Positions 18,381-27,821 of a DNA stretch of 64,000 bases are shown here, in pieces. Location of the stretch: NCBI GenBank assembly GCA_963787375.1, contig CAWBCR010000022.1, forward strand, positions 62,001 through 126,000. Reading direction: 5' to 3'. A program made the translations under genes and the position numbers. A model generated the notes under the pieces. The model was not told the origin of the DNA. It saw only the letters and a program-made list of their open reading frames with translations, and searched no databases. Every line of letters begins with the position of its first letter. Within the stretch, counting starts at the first letter, position 1. The DNA is from CAWBCR01 sp963787375. GTDB taxonomy: Bacteria > Chloroflexota > Anaerolineae > Aggregatilineales > UBA3940.

Positions 18381-18400
18381 CCACGAAGAGGATGGTCCTG

Positions 18401-19474
18401 ATGGCAAAAGAAATGCTGAAAGGCAACGTGGCAATCGCCGAGGCAGCCATTCGCGCCGGGCTCGAGGCCTATTTTGGCTACCCGATCACGCCGCAGACGG
18501 AGCTGCTTGAGCACCTCGCCAAACGTATGCCGGAACTGGGCCGCACGTTCTTGCAGGCCGAAAGCGAAGTGGCGGCGATCAACATGGTGTACGGCGCTGC
18601 CAGCACCGGCGCGCGCGTCATGACATCGTCGTCGAGCCCCGGAATCAGCCTGATGCAGGAGGGCCTATCGTACATCGCCGGCTCCGAGCTCCCCTGCGTG
18701 ATCGTCGACATCATGCGTGGCGGACCTGGCTTGGGCAACATCCTGCCGTCACAGGGTGACTATTTCCAGGTGACCCGCTCGGCGGGCCACGGCGACTTCC
18801 ATCCGATCGTTCTGGCCCCGGCCTCGGTTCAGGAGGCGATTGACTTCACCATGCTGGCCTTCGAGCTGACGGAGACATACCGGCACATGGTGCTTGTCGC
18901 CGCAGACGGGCAGATCGGGCAAATGATGGAGCCCGCTGAACTGCCCGAGATGCGCCCACTGATGGCTCAGCGCCCCGACTGGGCGCTCACCGGGGCGACG
19001 GGCCGTCCCAAGAACGTCGTCAGCTCCATTTACCTCAAGGGTGAGGAAATGGAGACCTATAACATCAAGATACAGAAGCGGCTGGCGGAAATCCGCGCTG
19101 CGGAGCAGCGATCGGTAGAGTTCTTCACCGACGACGCGATCCTGCTGGTGGTCGGCTACGGCACCGCCGGACGCATTGCCTTCACCGCCGTCGAAGCAGC
19201 GCGCGAGAAGGGCCTGAAGGTCGGCCTGCTGCGTCCGCAGACGCTGTGGCCCTTCCCCGAGCACCGCGTTTCGGAGCTGGCCGACATCGTCGAAAGCGCG
19301 CTGGTCGTCGAGATGAACGCCGGCCAGATGATCGAGGACGTGCGGCTGGCTGTCGGCGGGCAGATACCGGTCAGCTTCTTCGGGCGGATGGGCGGCGTAG
19401 TGCCGATGCCGGATGAGATTCTGGCGGCTATCGAGAGCACGTACGAGAAGCTTACTGAGCGCGCGCCGCTGTAG
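18401..19474 (+). CDS. vorB: branched-chain 2-oxoacid:ferredoxin oxidoreductase, subunit VorB
   Basis: This 357-residue protein is the pyrimidine-binding (alpha) subunit. It oxidatively decarboxylates 2-oxoacids to acyl-CoA while reducing ferredoxin. The N-terminal half has YFGYPITPQTE (about 27-37), FLQAESEVAAINM (about 50-62) and MTSSSSPGISLMQEG, and the C-terminal transketolase-like half has the GYGTAGR segment. These match VorB more closely than KorA or PorA. Substrate specificity among valine-derived and other 2-oxoacids is inferred from that resemblance. The start is ATG 18401. Confidence 0.88.
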   Translation: MAKEMLKGNVAIAEAAIRAGLEAYFGYPITPQTELLEHLAKRMPELGRTFLQAESEVAAINMVYGAASTGARVMTSSSSPGISLMQEGLSYIAGSELPCVIVDIMRGGPGLGNILPSQGDYFQVTRSAGHGDFHPIVLAPASVQEAIDFTMLAFELTETYRHMVLVAADGQIGQMMEPAELPEMRPLMAQRPDWALTGATGRPKNVVSSIYLKGEEMETYNIKIQKRLAEIRAAEQRSVEFFTDDAILLVVGYGTAGRIAFTAVEAAREKGLKVGLLRPQTLWPFPEHRVSELADIVESALVVEMNAGQMIEDVRLAVGGQIPVSFFGRMGGVVPMPDEILAAIESTYEKLTERAPL

Positions 19475-19493
19475 ACCAGAGGAGCAATATTCT

Positions 19494-20285
19494 ATGAGCA
19501 TGAGCACGATCACACCGCCGCAGGGCATGGAGCTTGTCTACCGGCGGCCCGAATCGCTAGCGAGCGTCTACACCCACTACTGCCCCGGCTGCACGCACGG
19601 CATCGCGCACCGACTTCTGGCCGAGGCGCTCGACGAGCTTGGCCTGCGAGAACGCACGATCCTCGTCGCGCCGGTTGGCTGCTCGGTGTTCCTCTACAAC
19701 TACTTCGAGGCCGACGCCGCCGAAGCTGCCCACGGGCGCGCTCCGGCCATGGCCACCGGCATCAAGCGCGTCAACCCGGACAACATCGTCGTGACGTATC
19801 AGGGCGACGGCGATCTGGCGGCGATTGGCACCGCGGAGATCATCCAGGCAGCAGCGCGCGGTGAGAACATCACCACGATCTTCATCAACAATGCCATCTA
19901 CGGCATGACCGGCGGCCAGATGGCCCCCACCAGCCTGCCCGGCCAGAAGACGACGTCCAGCCCCACCGGGCGCGACGTCGAAGTGACCGGCTACCCGATC
20001 CGCATGAGCGAACTACTAGCGACGCTGCCCGGTGCGGCCTACATCGTGCGCCGTTCGCTGCACGACGTGAAGAACATCCGCAAGGCCAAGAAGGCCATCC
20101 TGACGGCGCTCAAGGTGCAGATGAATGGGCTGGGCTTCGCCATGGTCGAGCTGCTGTCGAGCTGCCCGACCAACTGGGGCATTCCCGCCGAACAGGCATT
20201 GATGTGGATCGAAGACAACATGGTCCCGTATTTCCCGCTCGACGACTGTAAAGTCATGGATGCTGTACGGGAACTGGACAAGTAG
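19494..20285 (+). CDS. vorA: 2-oxoacid:ferredoxin oxidoreductase, TPP-binding beta subunit VorA
   Basis: A 263-residue subunit that binds thiamine diphosphate. The visible motifs are YCPGCTHG (the cluster-facing cysteines), the TPP/metal motif QGDGDLAAIG with the following NNAIYGMTGGQMAPT stretch, and a VGCSVFLYNYF segment. The start ATG 19494 lies nine bases after AGGAG. It belongs to the ferredoxin-vorB-vorA-gamma operon. Confidence 0.88.
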   Translation: MSMSTITPPQGMELVYRRPESLASVYTHYCPGCTHGIAHRLLAEALDELGLRERTILVAPVGCSVFLYNYFEADAAEAAHGRAPAMATGIKRVNPDNIVVTYQGDGDLAAIGTAEIIQAAARGENITTIFINNAIYGMTGGQMAPTSLPGQKTTSSPTGRDVEVTGYPIRMSELLATLPGAAYIVRRSLHDVKNIRKAKKAILTALKVQMNGLGFAMVELLSSCPTNWGIPAEQALMWIEDNMVPYFPLDDCKVMDAVRELDK

Positions 20286-20295
20286 AGGGAGAACC

Positions 20296-20851
20296 ATGCA
20301 GCAAGAAGAATTCTTGTTTGCCGGCTTTGGCGGCCAGGGCGTGATGTTCGTTGGCCAGCTTCTGGCCTATGCAGGGATGGACGAGGGGCTTGAAGTAACC
20401 TGGATCCCCTCATACGGGCCGGAGATGCGCGGCGGCACGGCGCACTGCTTCGTCGTGATCAGCGAAAAGCCGATCGGCTCACCCATAGTCGGCAACCCGC
20501 GCACGGTGATTGCCTTCAACGGCCCATCCTTTGAGAAGTACGATTCGCTGGTCGCGCCAGGTGGGCTGCTGGTTTCCAACGCGTCATTGATCGCCCATCA
20601 CAGCGCCCGGACCGACATCCGCACGCTGGAGGTGCCGGCCACCAGTATCGCCGATGAGCTGGGCAACATGCGCGTCACAAACCTAGTGATGCTAGGCGCG
20701 GTTTTAGGGGCGCACCCCGTGCTGCCGCTCGAACTCGATCAAGCGCGCATTGAAGGAACACATCCCACTCCACCACCGCGACATGCTCAGCTTGAACTAC
20801 GAGGCGCTTGAGCGCGGGGCGGAATTCGCCGCAAGCGCCCTGAAGGTGTAG
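20296..20851 (+). CDS. 2-oxoacid:ferredoxin oxidoreductase gamma subunit (frameshifted)
   Basis: The N-terminus FAGFGGQGVMFVGQLLA and the central SYGPEMRGGTAHC are typical of the gamma subunit that completes the catalytic dimer interface. The frame runs off at 20811, but shifting at an extra C near 20748 gives the expected tail (ALKEHIPLHHRDMLSLNYEAL) ending at TAG 20849-20851, for about 185 residues. It is the last structural gene of the operon. Confidence 0.87.
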
Positions 20852-20892
20852 GCAGCCGGCGCTCTGATCCTTTCCGACCAAGCGAGGGGCGT

Positions 20893-21324
20893 ATGCTCAC
20901 GGTCGCCGAGATCATGACGGCCAATCCGGCCAGCGTTGCGCCCACCACCAGCCTGGGCGAGGTGGTCGGGCTGATGAAGACGCACAACTGCCGCCAGCTT
21001 CCGGTGATGGATGGCGATAAGCTGGTTGGCATCGTCACCGACCGCGACGTGCGGTTGGCAATGAACTCCCCGCTGACCCTCCATGAACGCGCCGACGACT
21101 ACGCGCTGATGCATCACGTACCCGCCGAAGCGTGCATGTCGCCAAACCCGCTGACCGTCGAGGCCAGCATGCCGGTCGTCGAGGCAGCCGGGCTGCTGCG
21201 CACCCACAAGTTCGGCGCGCTGCCCGTCGTCAGCGACGGGAAACTGGTCGGCATCCTGACCACCAGCGACATCCTGTCCAGCTACATCGACCTGCTGAGC
21301 GAGCAAAGCGGCAAGCCCAGGTAG
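20893..21324 (+). CDS. protein with two CBS domains
   Basis: A 143-residue protein made of a CBS pair (IMTANPASV...GIVTDRDVRL and CMSPNPLTV...GILTTSDIL). CBS pairs bind adenine nucleotides and act as energy sensors. It follows the oxidoreductase genes by 41 bases and is followed by a terminator, so it is probably the last gene of that operon and may sense the cell's energy or redox state. No partner domain is fused. Confidence 0.88.
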   Translation: MLTVAEIMTANPASVAPTTSLGEVVGLMKTHNCRQLPVMDGDKLVGIVTDRDVRLAMNSPLTLHERADDYALMHHVPAEACMSPNPLTVEASMPVVEAAGLLRTHKFGALPVVSDGKLVGILTTSDILSSYIDLLSEQSGKPR

Positions 21325-21346
21325 GCCAACAACTACCGAAGCTCAG

Positions 21347-21370
21347 GGCCACCGCCGGCATGCGGTGGCC
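21347..21370 (+). terminator. hairpin after the CBS gene
   Basis: A 9-bp stem (GGCCACCGC with GCGGTGGCC) closes a 6-base loop, followed by TTGCCTTGCG, a weak U-rich tract. Its position after the last gene of the vor operon fits a terminator. Confidence 0.5.
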
Positions 21371-21388
21371 TTGCCTTGCGCCTTTCCG

Positions 21389-21417
21389 GTGGCACGCCGC
21401 CGCGCTTCGGTTATACT
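21389..21417 (+). promoter_or_regulatory. promoter of thyX
   Basis: GTGGCA (21389-21394) and TATACT (21412-21417) are 17 bases apart, 43 bases before the thyX start. The -10 is strong and the -35 matches four of six bases. Confidence 0.45.
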
Positions 21418-21459
21418 TAGCCGCGTTGTCTGCACAGCCTGCCATTGGGAGACGCCGCC

Positions 21460-22233
21460 ATGCCCGACGATAGCGCCACTGAAGACCCACGCCGCCCCGA
21501 CCCGGCCAGCCTCGCCATGCGCAGCGACATTCTGGGTGATGGCGACCACTCGTGGGTGGAACTGCAAGATTTGATGCCCCGTCCGGGTGCGGCAGTAACG
21601 CCCGACGTAAGCATCGTCAACGCCGCACGCGTATCGTTTCTGGGGCACAGCAAGGGCGGCGATCAGGACCGCAGGCTGCTGTTCTACCTGCTGAGCCATC
21701 GCCATACCTCCCCATTCGAGCAGGTCGAGTTCAAATTCCGGGTGCGTGCGCCAGTCATCGTGTGGTGGCAGTGGGTGCGACATCGCACGTGGCACTATAA
21801 CCTGCAATCGGGACGGTATCTGCCCTTCGAAGACGACGACTTCTACATCCCGCGCGACTGGCGTAAACAGAGCGAGTCAAACAAGCAGGGCAGCGAGGGT
21901 CTGATCGATGCAGCGGACGGGCAGACGCTGCACGACCGGTTGGCGCAGCACGTCGACGCGTCCTACGAGATGTACCGGGCAGCGCTGGAAATGGGCGTCG
22001 CGAAGGAACAGGCGCGGCTGTTCCTGCCGGCGTGGGGCAGCTACTACATTGCCGTGTGCAAGGTCGATGCCTGGAACCTGATGCACTTTCTACGGCTGCG
22101 CATGGCCGACGATGCGCAGTGGGAGATTCGGCAGTACGCACTCGCCATCCACAGCATCTTCCGCGACATGATGCCCTGGACGGCGGAAGCCTTCGACCGG
22201 TACGTCCGGTCAGAAGGTACAGACCCGGCGTAG
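21460..22233 (+). CDS. thyX: flavin-dependent thymidylate synthase
   Basis: ThyX methylates dUMP to dTMP using methylenetetrahydrofolate and FAD. The start ATG 21460 is eight bases after GGGAGA; TTG 21445 is less likely. The signature appears as RHRTWHYNLQSGRY, fitting RHRxx(S)xNxxSxR except that the first serine position is His. The SPFEQVEFKFRV segment before it and the C-terminal R-Q-YA region are also typical. The length of 257 residues is usual. No thyA or folate gene is nearby. Confidence 0.92.
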   Translation: MPDDSATEDPRRPDPASLAMRSDILGDGDHSWVELQDLMPRPGAAVTPDVSIVNAARVSFLGHSKGGDQDRRLLFYLLSHRHTSPFEQVEFKFRVRAPVIVWWQWVRHRTWHYNLQSGRYLPFEDDDFYIPRDWRKQSESNKQGSEGLIDAADGQTLHDRLAQHVDASYEMYRAALEMGVAKEQARLFLPAWGSYYIAVCKVDAWNLMHFLRLRMADDAQWEIRQYALAIHSIFRDMMPWTAEAFDRYVRSEGTDPA

Positions 22234-22313
22234 CGCGCCGGCCACACGTCCTTGCCGAGGTCGCGACATCCTCTGAGACTTTCTGATCGCCTGCCACCCC
22301 TGGAGAACACGCC

Positions 22314-24632
22314 TTGCCCGAACACCATCTGACTCGACACAGCCTGCGGCTAGCGGTTGACACGGATAGCGGCACGCTCAGCCTGCAGATTGATGGAGTG
22401 GCTCTCAGTGGCCGGTGCCGCGTGACGTTCAGCACCGGCGTGCGGGCCCGCACTGCGCGCGGCGAGCACATCGACGAGGTCATCACCGAGCCCATCCAGG
22501 ATGCGCACGGCAGCGGCCAGCGGCTCATCGCCCGTTTTGCGCCGGAACAGGCCGGGCTGCGATTGACGTGGGATGCCGCCGTTTACGACGATCACCCATT
22601 CGCGGCGCTGCGTGTCGGCGTGACGAACGACGGCAGCCAGACAGTCGGCCTGCACGCGCTTTCGCCGCTGGTCACAGACCTTCTGTACATGGGCGGCAAA
22701 CCGCTCGACGGCTGGGTGAACGGCTTCCACTCGTGGAGCTTCAGCGGGTACGTCCAGCACTCGCAGCGCCAGCCGCGCATGATCACCGGCATCGTAACGC
22801 GTCCGCAAGCTGAAAACCCAACCACACGTCTGAGCTGGCAGCAGGGTGTGTACGTCGGCGAGTGGGTCGGTGCGTTGATCGAGCGCAAGCGGCAGGCGCT
22901 CATCGCCGGCTTTATGGGCCTCGAAGATATGTTCGGGCAGGTGCACATGGATGGCCGCAAAGACAGACAGTCGCTGCGGCTGGAGAACACTGCCGACGGC
23001 GTCGCGCTTGCGCCAGGCGAGACCCGCTGGGGTGAGTGGGCGATCCTGTATCGCGTCGACCTGCCACACGCCGACCCAATCGCAGTGTACGCTGAAGCGG
23101 CCGCGAGGCTGACCCCGCCGCGCGTGCCCGATCCGCCCCCGCTGCCGGGCTGGTCAAGCTGGTACCAGTTCTTCGCCAACGTCACCGCCGACGATATGGT
23201 GCGCAACCAGCGTGCGCTGCGTGACCTGCGCGAGCGTCTGCCGCTCGGATTGGTGCAGCTCGACGACGGCTACCAGCCTGCCTGGGGTGACTGGCTGGAG
23301 CACAACGCGAAGTTCCCACAGGGCGTCGGTGCGTGGGCCGAGGGCGTGCGCGCCGATGGCTTTGAGCCGGGATTATGGCTGAGCCCGTTCACCGTCGACC
23401 CGAAGGCGCGCATCTTTCGCGAAGAGCCCGAGGCGGTACTGCGCAACCGGCTGGGCAGGCCGGTTCACGGCGGCTTTCTGATCAACCGCTGGATCAAGGG
23501 GCTCGACCCTACACATCCCGCCACGCAGGACTTCCTGCGTGAGACGTTCGAGACAATTGTGCACGAGTGGGGCATCCACTACCTGAAGCTCGACTATCTG
23601 TACTGCGGCGCGTTGCCGGGTCGCCGCTATGATCCTACCCGCACGCGCGCGCAGGCCCTGCGTGACGGCCTCAGGCTGATCCGCGAGACGGTGGGCGATG
23701 ACATCGTGGTCCTGGGCTGCGGCTGCCCGCTCGGCCCGGCAGTGGGCCTCGTCGACATCCTGCGCGTCAGCCCGGACGTTGCGCCAGAGTGGACGCCAGA
23801 GGTGTTCGGCGTTGGCTGGCCGTTCCGCCGCGACTTCAGCCTGTCGGCGGCGCGCAACAGCATCAGCGGCACGCTCAACCGGGTGTGGACCCAGCGCCGC
23901 TGGTGGTGGCTCGACGCCGACAACCTGCCGGTGCGCGAGCAGCAGAAGCTGACTCCGGATGAAGTACGGACACTGGCTGCCGTCGTGGGGCTGACGGGCA
24001 GCCACCTGATCGTCAGCGACGACCTGCCTGCTATATCAGATGAGCGGCTCGGCTGGGCAGCGTCGCTGCTGCCGATGCTTGACGGCCAGAGCGAGGTCCA
24101 GAATGTCCTGACCGCTGCGATGCCGGATCGCCTCGTGCGGCGCTACGGCAGCCCGGCGGGACAGCACGCGACGGTGGCGCTGATCAACTGGAGCGACCGG
24201 CCCGCCGAATTGAGCGCACCCATCGAGCCGCTTGGCTTCCGGCCCGGCCAGCAGGTCATCGTGTGTGATTTCTGGAAGAAGTCGGCGTCAATCCAGGGAG
24301 GGCCACTGGTAGAGTCAGGCGTCGTCCCGCCGCACGGGGTGGCGCTGCTCTCGCTGCGCTCGTTACAGACCGTTCCGCAACTTGCCGGCAGCGACCTGCA
24401 CGTCAGTATGGGGGCAGAGGTCAGCGCGTGGCAGGTCGGCGAGGAGGCGATCCGTTTCACGATTGCGCTGGGTCGAAAGGCAGAGGGCAGCGTGTGGCTG
24501 CACCTCCCTACCCCACCCGCCAGCGCGACGTGCAGTGGTGAACCGGCGACCATCGCGCCTACCTCGACGCCAGAGATTTACATGCTGCGGGTCGCGGTCG
24601 ATGGTAATGCAGAAATCGTCGTCAACCTGTGA
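22314..24632 (+). CDS. GH36-type alpha-galactosidase-like glycoside hydrolase
   Basis: This 772-residue protein starts at TTG 22314, eight bases after GGAGA. It has the GH36/melibiase layout: an N-terminal beta-supersandwich domain (to about 280), a TIM barrel opening with LPGWSSWYQFF, and a C-terminal beta-sandwich. The nucleophile is predicted as Asp427 in YLKLDYLY and the acid/base as Asp488 in RVSPD. There is no signal peptide, so it should act on oligosaccharides in the cytosol. Alpha-galactosidase is the likeliest activity, but GH36 also contains alpha-N-acetylgalactosaminidases. No sugar transporter is adjacent. Confidence 0.88.
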   Translation: MPEHHLTRHSLRLAVDTDSGTLSLQIDGVALSGRCRVTFSTGVRARTARGEHIDEVITEPIQDAHGSGQRLIARFAPEQAGLRLTWDAAVYDDHPFAALRVGVTNDGSQTVGLHALSPLVTDLLYMGGKPLDGWVNGFHSWSFSGYVQHSQRQPRMITGIVTRPQAENPTTRLSWQQGVYVGEWVGALIERKRQALIAGFMGLEDMFGQVHMDGRKDRQSLRLENTADGVALAPGETRWGEWAILYRVDLPHADPIAVYAEAAARLTPPRVPDPPPLPGWSSWYQFFANVTADDMVRNQRALRDLRERLPLGLVQLDDGYQPAWGDWLEHNAKFPQGVGAWAEGVRADGFEPGLWLSPFTVDPKARIFREEPEAVLRNRLGRPVHGGFLINRWIKGLDPTHPATQDFLRETFETIVHEWGIHYLKLDYLYCGALPGRRYDPTRTRAQALRDGLRLIRETVGDDIVVLGCGCPLGPAVGLVDILRVSPDVAPEWTPEVFGVGWPFRRDFSLSAARNSISGTLNRVWTQRRWWWLDADNLPVREQQKLTPDEVRTLAAVVGLTGSHLIVSDDLPAISDERLGWAASLLPMLDGQSEVQNVLTAAMPDRLVRRYGSPAGQHATVALINWSDRPAELSAPIEPLGFRPGQQVIVCDFWKKSASIQGGPLVESGVVPPHGVALLSLRSLQTVPQLAGSDLHVSMGAEVSAWQVGEEAIRFTIALGRKAEGSVWLHLPTPPASATCSGEPATIAPTSTPEIYMLRVAVDGNAEIVVNL

Positions 24633-24661
24633 GGAAATCCAACTGGAGAGCGCGCGCCCGG

Positions 24662-25600
24662 CTACCCCTTGATCGGCGGCGGCATGGCTGCCTCAACCGC
24701 CTCAGTCAAATCGGCCTGCGACACACCCTGGTCGGCCAGCATGTCGAGTGCCGGATGCCGGTCGGCGCGGGCGAGGCCCATCGCCAGGTGGATCGGCGCG
24801 ACGGCCAGGTGCCCTCAATTCCACGCCTCGCCTATAGCGTAGCCCAGAATGCGCTGCACATCCTCCTGAAGCGGGAGCCGCGCTAGCCCCTGTCGCGGCG
24901 CTAGCGCCTGCGGCATGCTGCGCCACACCTGGTCGCCGTCGACGCCCAGACCTGTGACCAGCACATCCTGTGCGGGGCCGGGCAATGACAGCAGCGCCGC
25001 CAGCAGATGCAGGCTGGCAACATGGGCGGCGCCTTGTCGCCGTGCAATGTCGGTCGCCAGGCTGAGCAACCACGCGCTTTCGAGCGTGAAGCGGTAGGCG
25101 TGGGTCGCCTCGTCGCGGACAGCTTCGGGCGGCGCGGCCTGCTGAAGAGCATACAGCCGGTTCAACACGTCGTTAGGGTCGATGCGCAGCGTGGCCAACA
25201 TCTCGTCGACTGAGGTCGGGTGGATGATGATGCCGTACAGCAGGTGCTCGGTGTCTAGGGTACGATGGCCCCAGCCGCGCGCTGCTGCGACCGCCCGCTC
25301 GATGGCATCGCGCAATTCGTCGGCAAGGTCGATGCGCCCCTGCGAGGTGCGGTCATGCACGGCGGCTTCTTCCGCCAGGATGTCGTGCAGCATCTCAGCG
25401 GTGACGCCCAACCCGTCGAGCACGGCGCTGGCCAGCCCCTTGCTCTCACGCGAGAGCGCGTACAGCAGGTGCTGACACGTCACGAAACCGTTGCCCAGCC
25501 CATCCGCCTCATCGGAGGCAAAGGCCAGCACGCGTTGAAACCGCTCGGTGGGTACCGGGGCGGCTTGCTGTGTTTGCGCTGTTTCGTTCTGATCGGTCAT
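24662..25600 (-). CDS. Clp N-domain repeat protein without ATPase, interrupted by an in-frame TGA
   Basis: The frame opens at ATG 25600 and contains at least two Clp_N-like units (ERFQRVLAFASDEAD...HLLYALSR and the WGHRTLDTEHLLYGI unit), with no Walker motifs. The reading frame stops at TGA 24815-24817, but the same frame continues to 24662 with another Clp_N-like unit (GHLAVAPIHLAMGLARA). In the earlier copy the residue before GH is Trp, so the TGA sits where TGG is predicted. It may be a real nonsense mutation, a sequence error, or a natural end at residue 261. ClpC N-domains recognise substrates, so an adaptor-like role is possible. Confidence 0.7.
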
Positions 25601-25619
25601 TTTGCAGATCTCATCGCGA

Positions 25620-26757
25620 TCAGGCCGCCAGGCCCAGACGCGTCTGCGCGGCCTGGATCTGGTCGCGAATGGCAGAGCGGTCGGCGAGGGCCTTCTGCGT
25701 GGGGTCGGCCAGCTCCTGCTGGAAAGTCGTCTGGAACGAGGCCACCGAACTCGAGCATCTTGTCCGCCGGATCAAACACCTTGTCGACCACCGGGCTGAT
25801 CAGCGTGCCGGGCAGGTTACTGGCGCTGTCCTGCCCAAACCAGTCGGCCAGCGGAACGAGGACGGTGGTATTGACACCCTCGACCAGCGCTGGCAGGCTG
25901 TTGATCACGGTCTGCATGGCCTGAAGCCCGGCTGTGGCCTTGGCCCCCACACCAAACGGCAGCCGGTCCACCACCCACAGGACGAACTGCGCAATCATCT
26001 GCGTGTATGGCTCAACCGGCTCGACCGCCTGCTGCACCTGCTGGCCCAGGTTATCAAGGTTCTGCGACAGCATCGTGATCTGCTGGCCAAGCCACTGGAC
26101 GCCCTGCTGCGGGCCCGGCAGTTTCGTCACGAAGCTGTTGACGGACTGGCGCGCGCTGGTAAGCCCGCCGCGCAGCACCGTGACGAGCGCCAGCAGCGTC
26201 GTCAGCGAGCTGCCCAGGGTGCCCAGCGCCACACCAAGCAGCGTGTCCAGACCGATGTTGTCAAGCTGCTGCCACAGGTCATTGATGGAGCGCAACCCGT
26301 CGATGGCGGTGAGCGCGTCGGCAAGCTGCAAGCGCGCGTCGTCCAGGTCGGCGGTGGCCTGAGCCAGCCGGCCTTGCAGGTCATCACGCTCAGCCAGCGT
26401 GGATTGCAGGCTGTCGTTCAGCGTGGCAATGCGCTCATAGAGCCCGGCCACGTCGGTCGAGTCAACTTCCGCCCCGTTGGGCAGGATGACGACCCTCGGC
26501 TGGCTGCGCCGCCGCTGCGCATCGACCAGCAACGCGGCGCTGCCACCCAGCGCCAGCGCGCCCACCCCACCGACAAAGATCTGCAGCAAGAACGAACGGC
26601 GGCCTGTGTCGATAGGCTGTGGCGGGCCGACGACAGCGCGTTCAGCAGCACCCTCATCCGGAACAGGCGGCAGGTTCAGGTAGGTTTCACCCGGATATTC
26701 GGCGAGCACCTCGCCCTCTACGATATCGTCCTCGCGTTCCGTGTTATCGTCAGGCAT
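25620..26757 (-). CDS. membrane-anchored coiled-coil protein of unknown function (frameshifted)
   Basis: I do not recognise the family. The start is ATG 26757. An acidic N-terminus precedes one membrane segment (LLQIFVGGVGALALGGSA, about 55-75), then a probable coiled coil (YERIATLNDSLQSTLAERDD onward, about 105-150), and a hydrophobic, helical region that may contain further membrane or amphipathic helices. Near 25743 the frame shifts by one base; the alternative tail (TTFQQELADPTQKALADRSA) ends at 25620 and looks helical. It lies between era and the Clp-N gene and is probably co-transcribed with both. Confidence 0.7.
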
Positions 26758-26804
26758 GTTGCACACCCCCGGACGCGCGGCGTGGCGCGTCCTAGCATCA
26801 TCCA

Positions 26805-27821
26805 CTACGAGCGGTTTCTGTAACCGAGCCGGCGCAGGGCCTTCTGATCCTTGCGCCAGTTCTTCATGACCTTGACCCACAGATCGAGATAAACACGGGT
26901 GCCGAGCACCCGCTCAAGCTCCTGCCGCGCCGACTGTCCCAGCGCCTTGAGTGCGCTGCCTTTCGCGCCGATCAGGATACGCTTCTGGCTGTCGCGCTCG
27001 ACGTAGATCGTGGCGGCGATGTACGTCACGCCACCGCTACGCTCCTTGAACTGCTCGACCTGCACCGCGACGCTGTGGGGCACCTCCTGCTCGAACTGGA
27101 GCAGGGCCTGCTCTCTGATCAGATCGGCAGCGTTGTCGCGCAGCTCGGTATCCGTAAGCTGGTCAGCAGGATAGTAGCGCGGCCCGCGCGGCAGCGCGTC
27201 AACAATCAGGTTGAGCAGCGTGTCGCGTTGCTCGCCGGTGGTCGCGCTGAACAGGATCGCCTGCGCATCGGGCAGCAGCGCATGGTACGCGCCGGTTCGC
27301 CATTGTGATTCGCCGACAGGAAGCAGATCGGCCTTGTTCATCGCCAGAATGATCGGCGTGCCGGACTGATCACGCAGCATGGCGCCGATCATCTCGTCGG
27401 CGTCTGTCGGCTGCTCGGACACATCGATCAGGAACAGGATCACGTCTGCGTCGCCCAGCGTGCTCGTCGCCTCAGCGACCATGAACTCGCCCAGCTTGTT
27501 GCGGGCGTGGTGCAGACCGGGTGTATCGACGAAGATAACCTGCGCATCGGGCCGGGTCAGGATGCCAAGCTGGTTCGTACGCGTGGTCTGCGGCTTGGGC
27601 GACACAATGGCCAGCTTCTCGCCCAGGAAGGCGTTCATCAACGTCGATTTGCCTACATTGGGCCGCCCGACGACCGCCACAAATCCCGATCGGTGATCGG
27701 CAGGCAGGTCGCCGGCGATGGGCGGGGTATCCTCTCCGCGCAGAAAGTCCGCCAGCAGCCGCTCATTCTCGGTGGTTATGTCGTCGTCGTTTTCGGGATG
27801 CTCTGGCATTGGGTTCATCAT
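26805..27821 (-). CDS. era: GTPase Era
   Basis: Era is a GTPase that binds 16S rRNA during 30S assembly. The N-terminus has an extra 40 or so acidic residues before the G domain: GRPNVGKST (about 53-61), SPKPQTTR switch I, DTPGLHH, NKAD. The C-terminal KH domain has IGAKGSALK (about 291). The length of 338 residues is slightly above the usual 300 because of the extension. Its start overlaps the stop of the YhhQ gene (ATGATGA arrangement), so they are translationally coupled. Confidence 0.94.
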   Translation of the reverse strand: MMNPMPEHPENDDDITTENERLLADFLRGEDTPPIAGDLPADHRSGFVAVVGRPNVGKSTLMNAFLGEKLAIVSPKPQTTRTNQLGILTRPDAQVIFVDTPGLHHARNKLGEFMVAEATSTLGDADVILFLIDVSEQPTDADEMIGAMLRDQSGTPIILAMNKADLLPVGESQWRTGAYHALLPDAQAILFSATTGEQRDTLLNLIVDALPRGPRYYPADQLTDTELRDNAADLIREQALLQFEQEVPHSVAVQVEQFKERSGGVTYIAATIYVERDSQKRILIGAKGSALKALGQSARQELERVLGTRVYLDLWVKVMKNWRKDQKALRRLGYRNRS

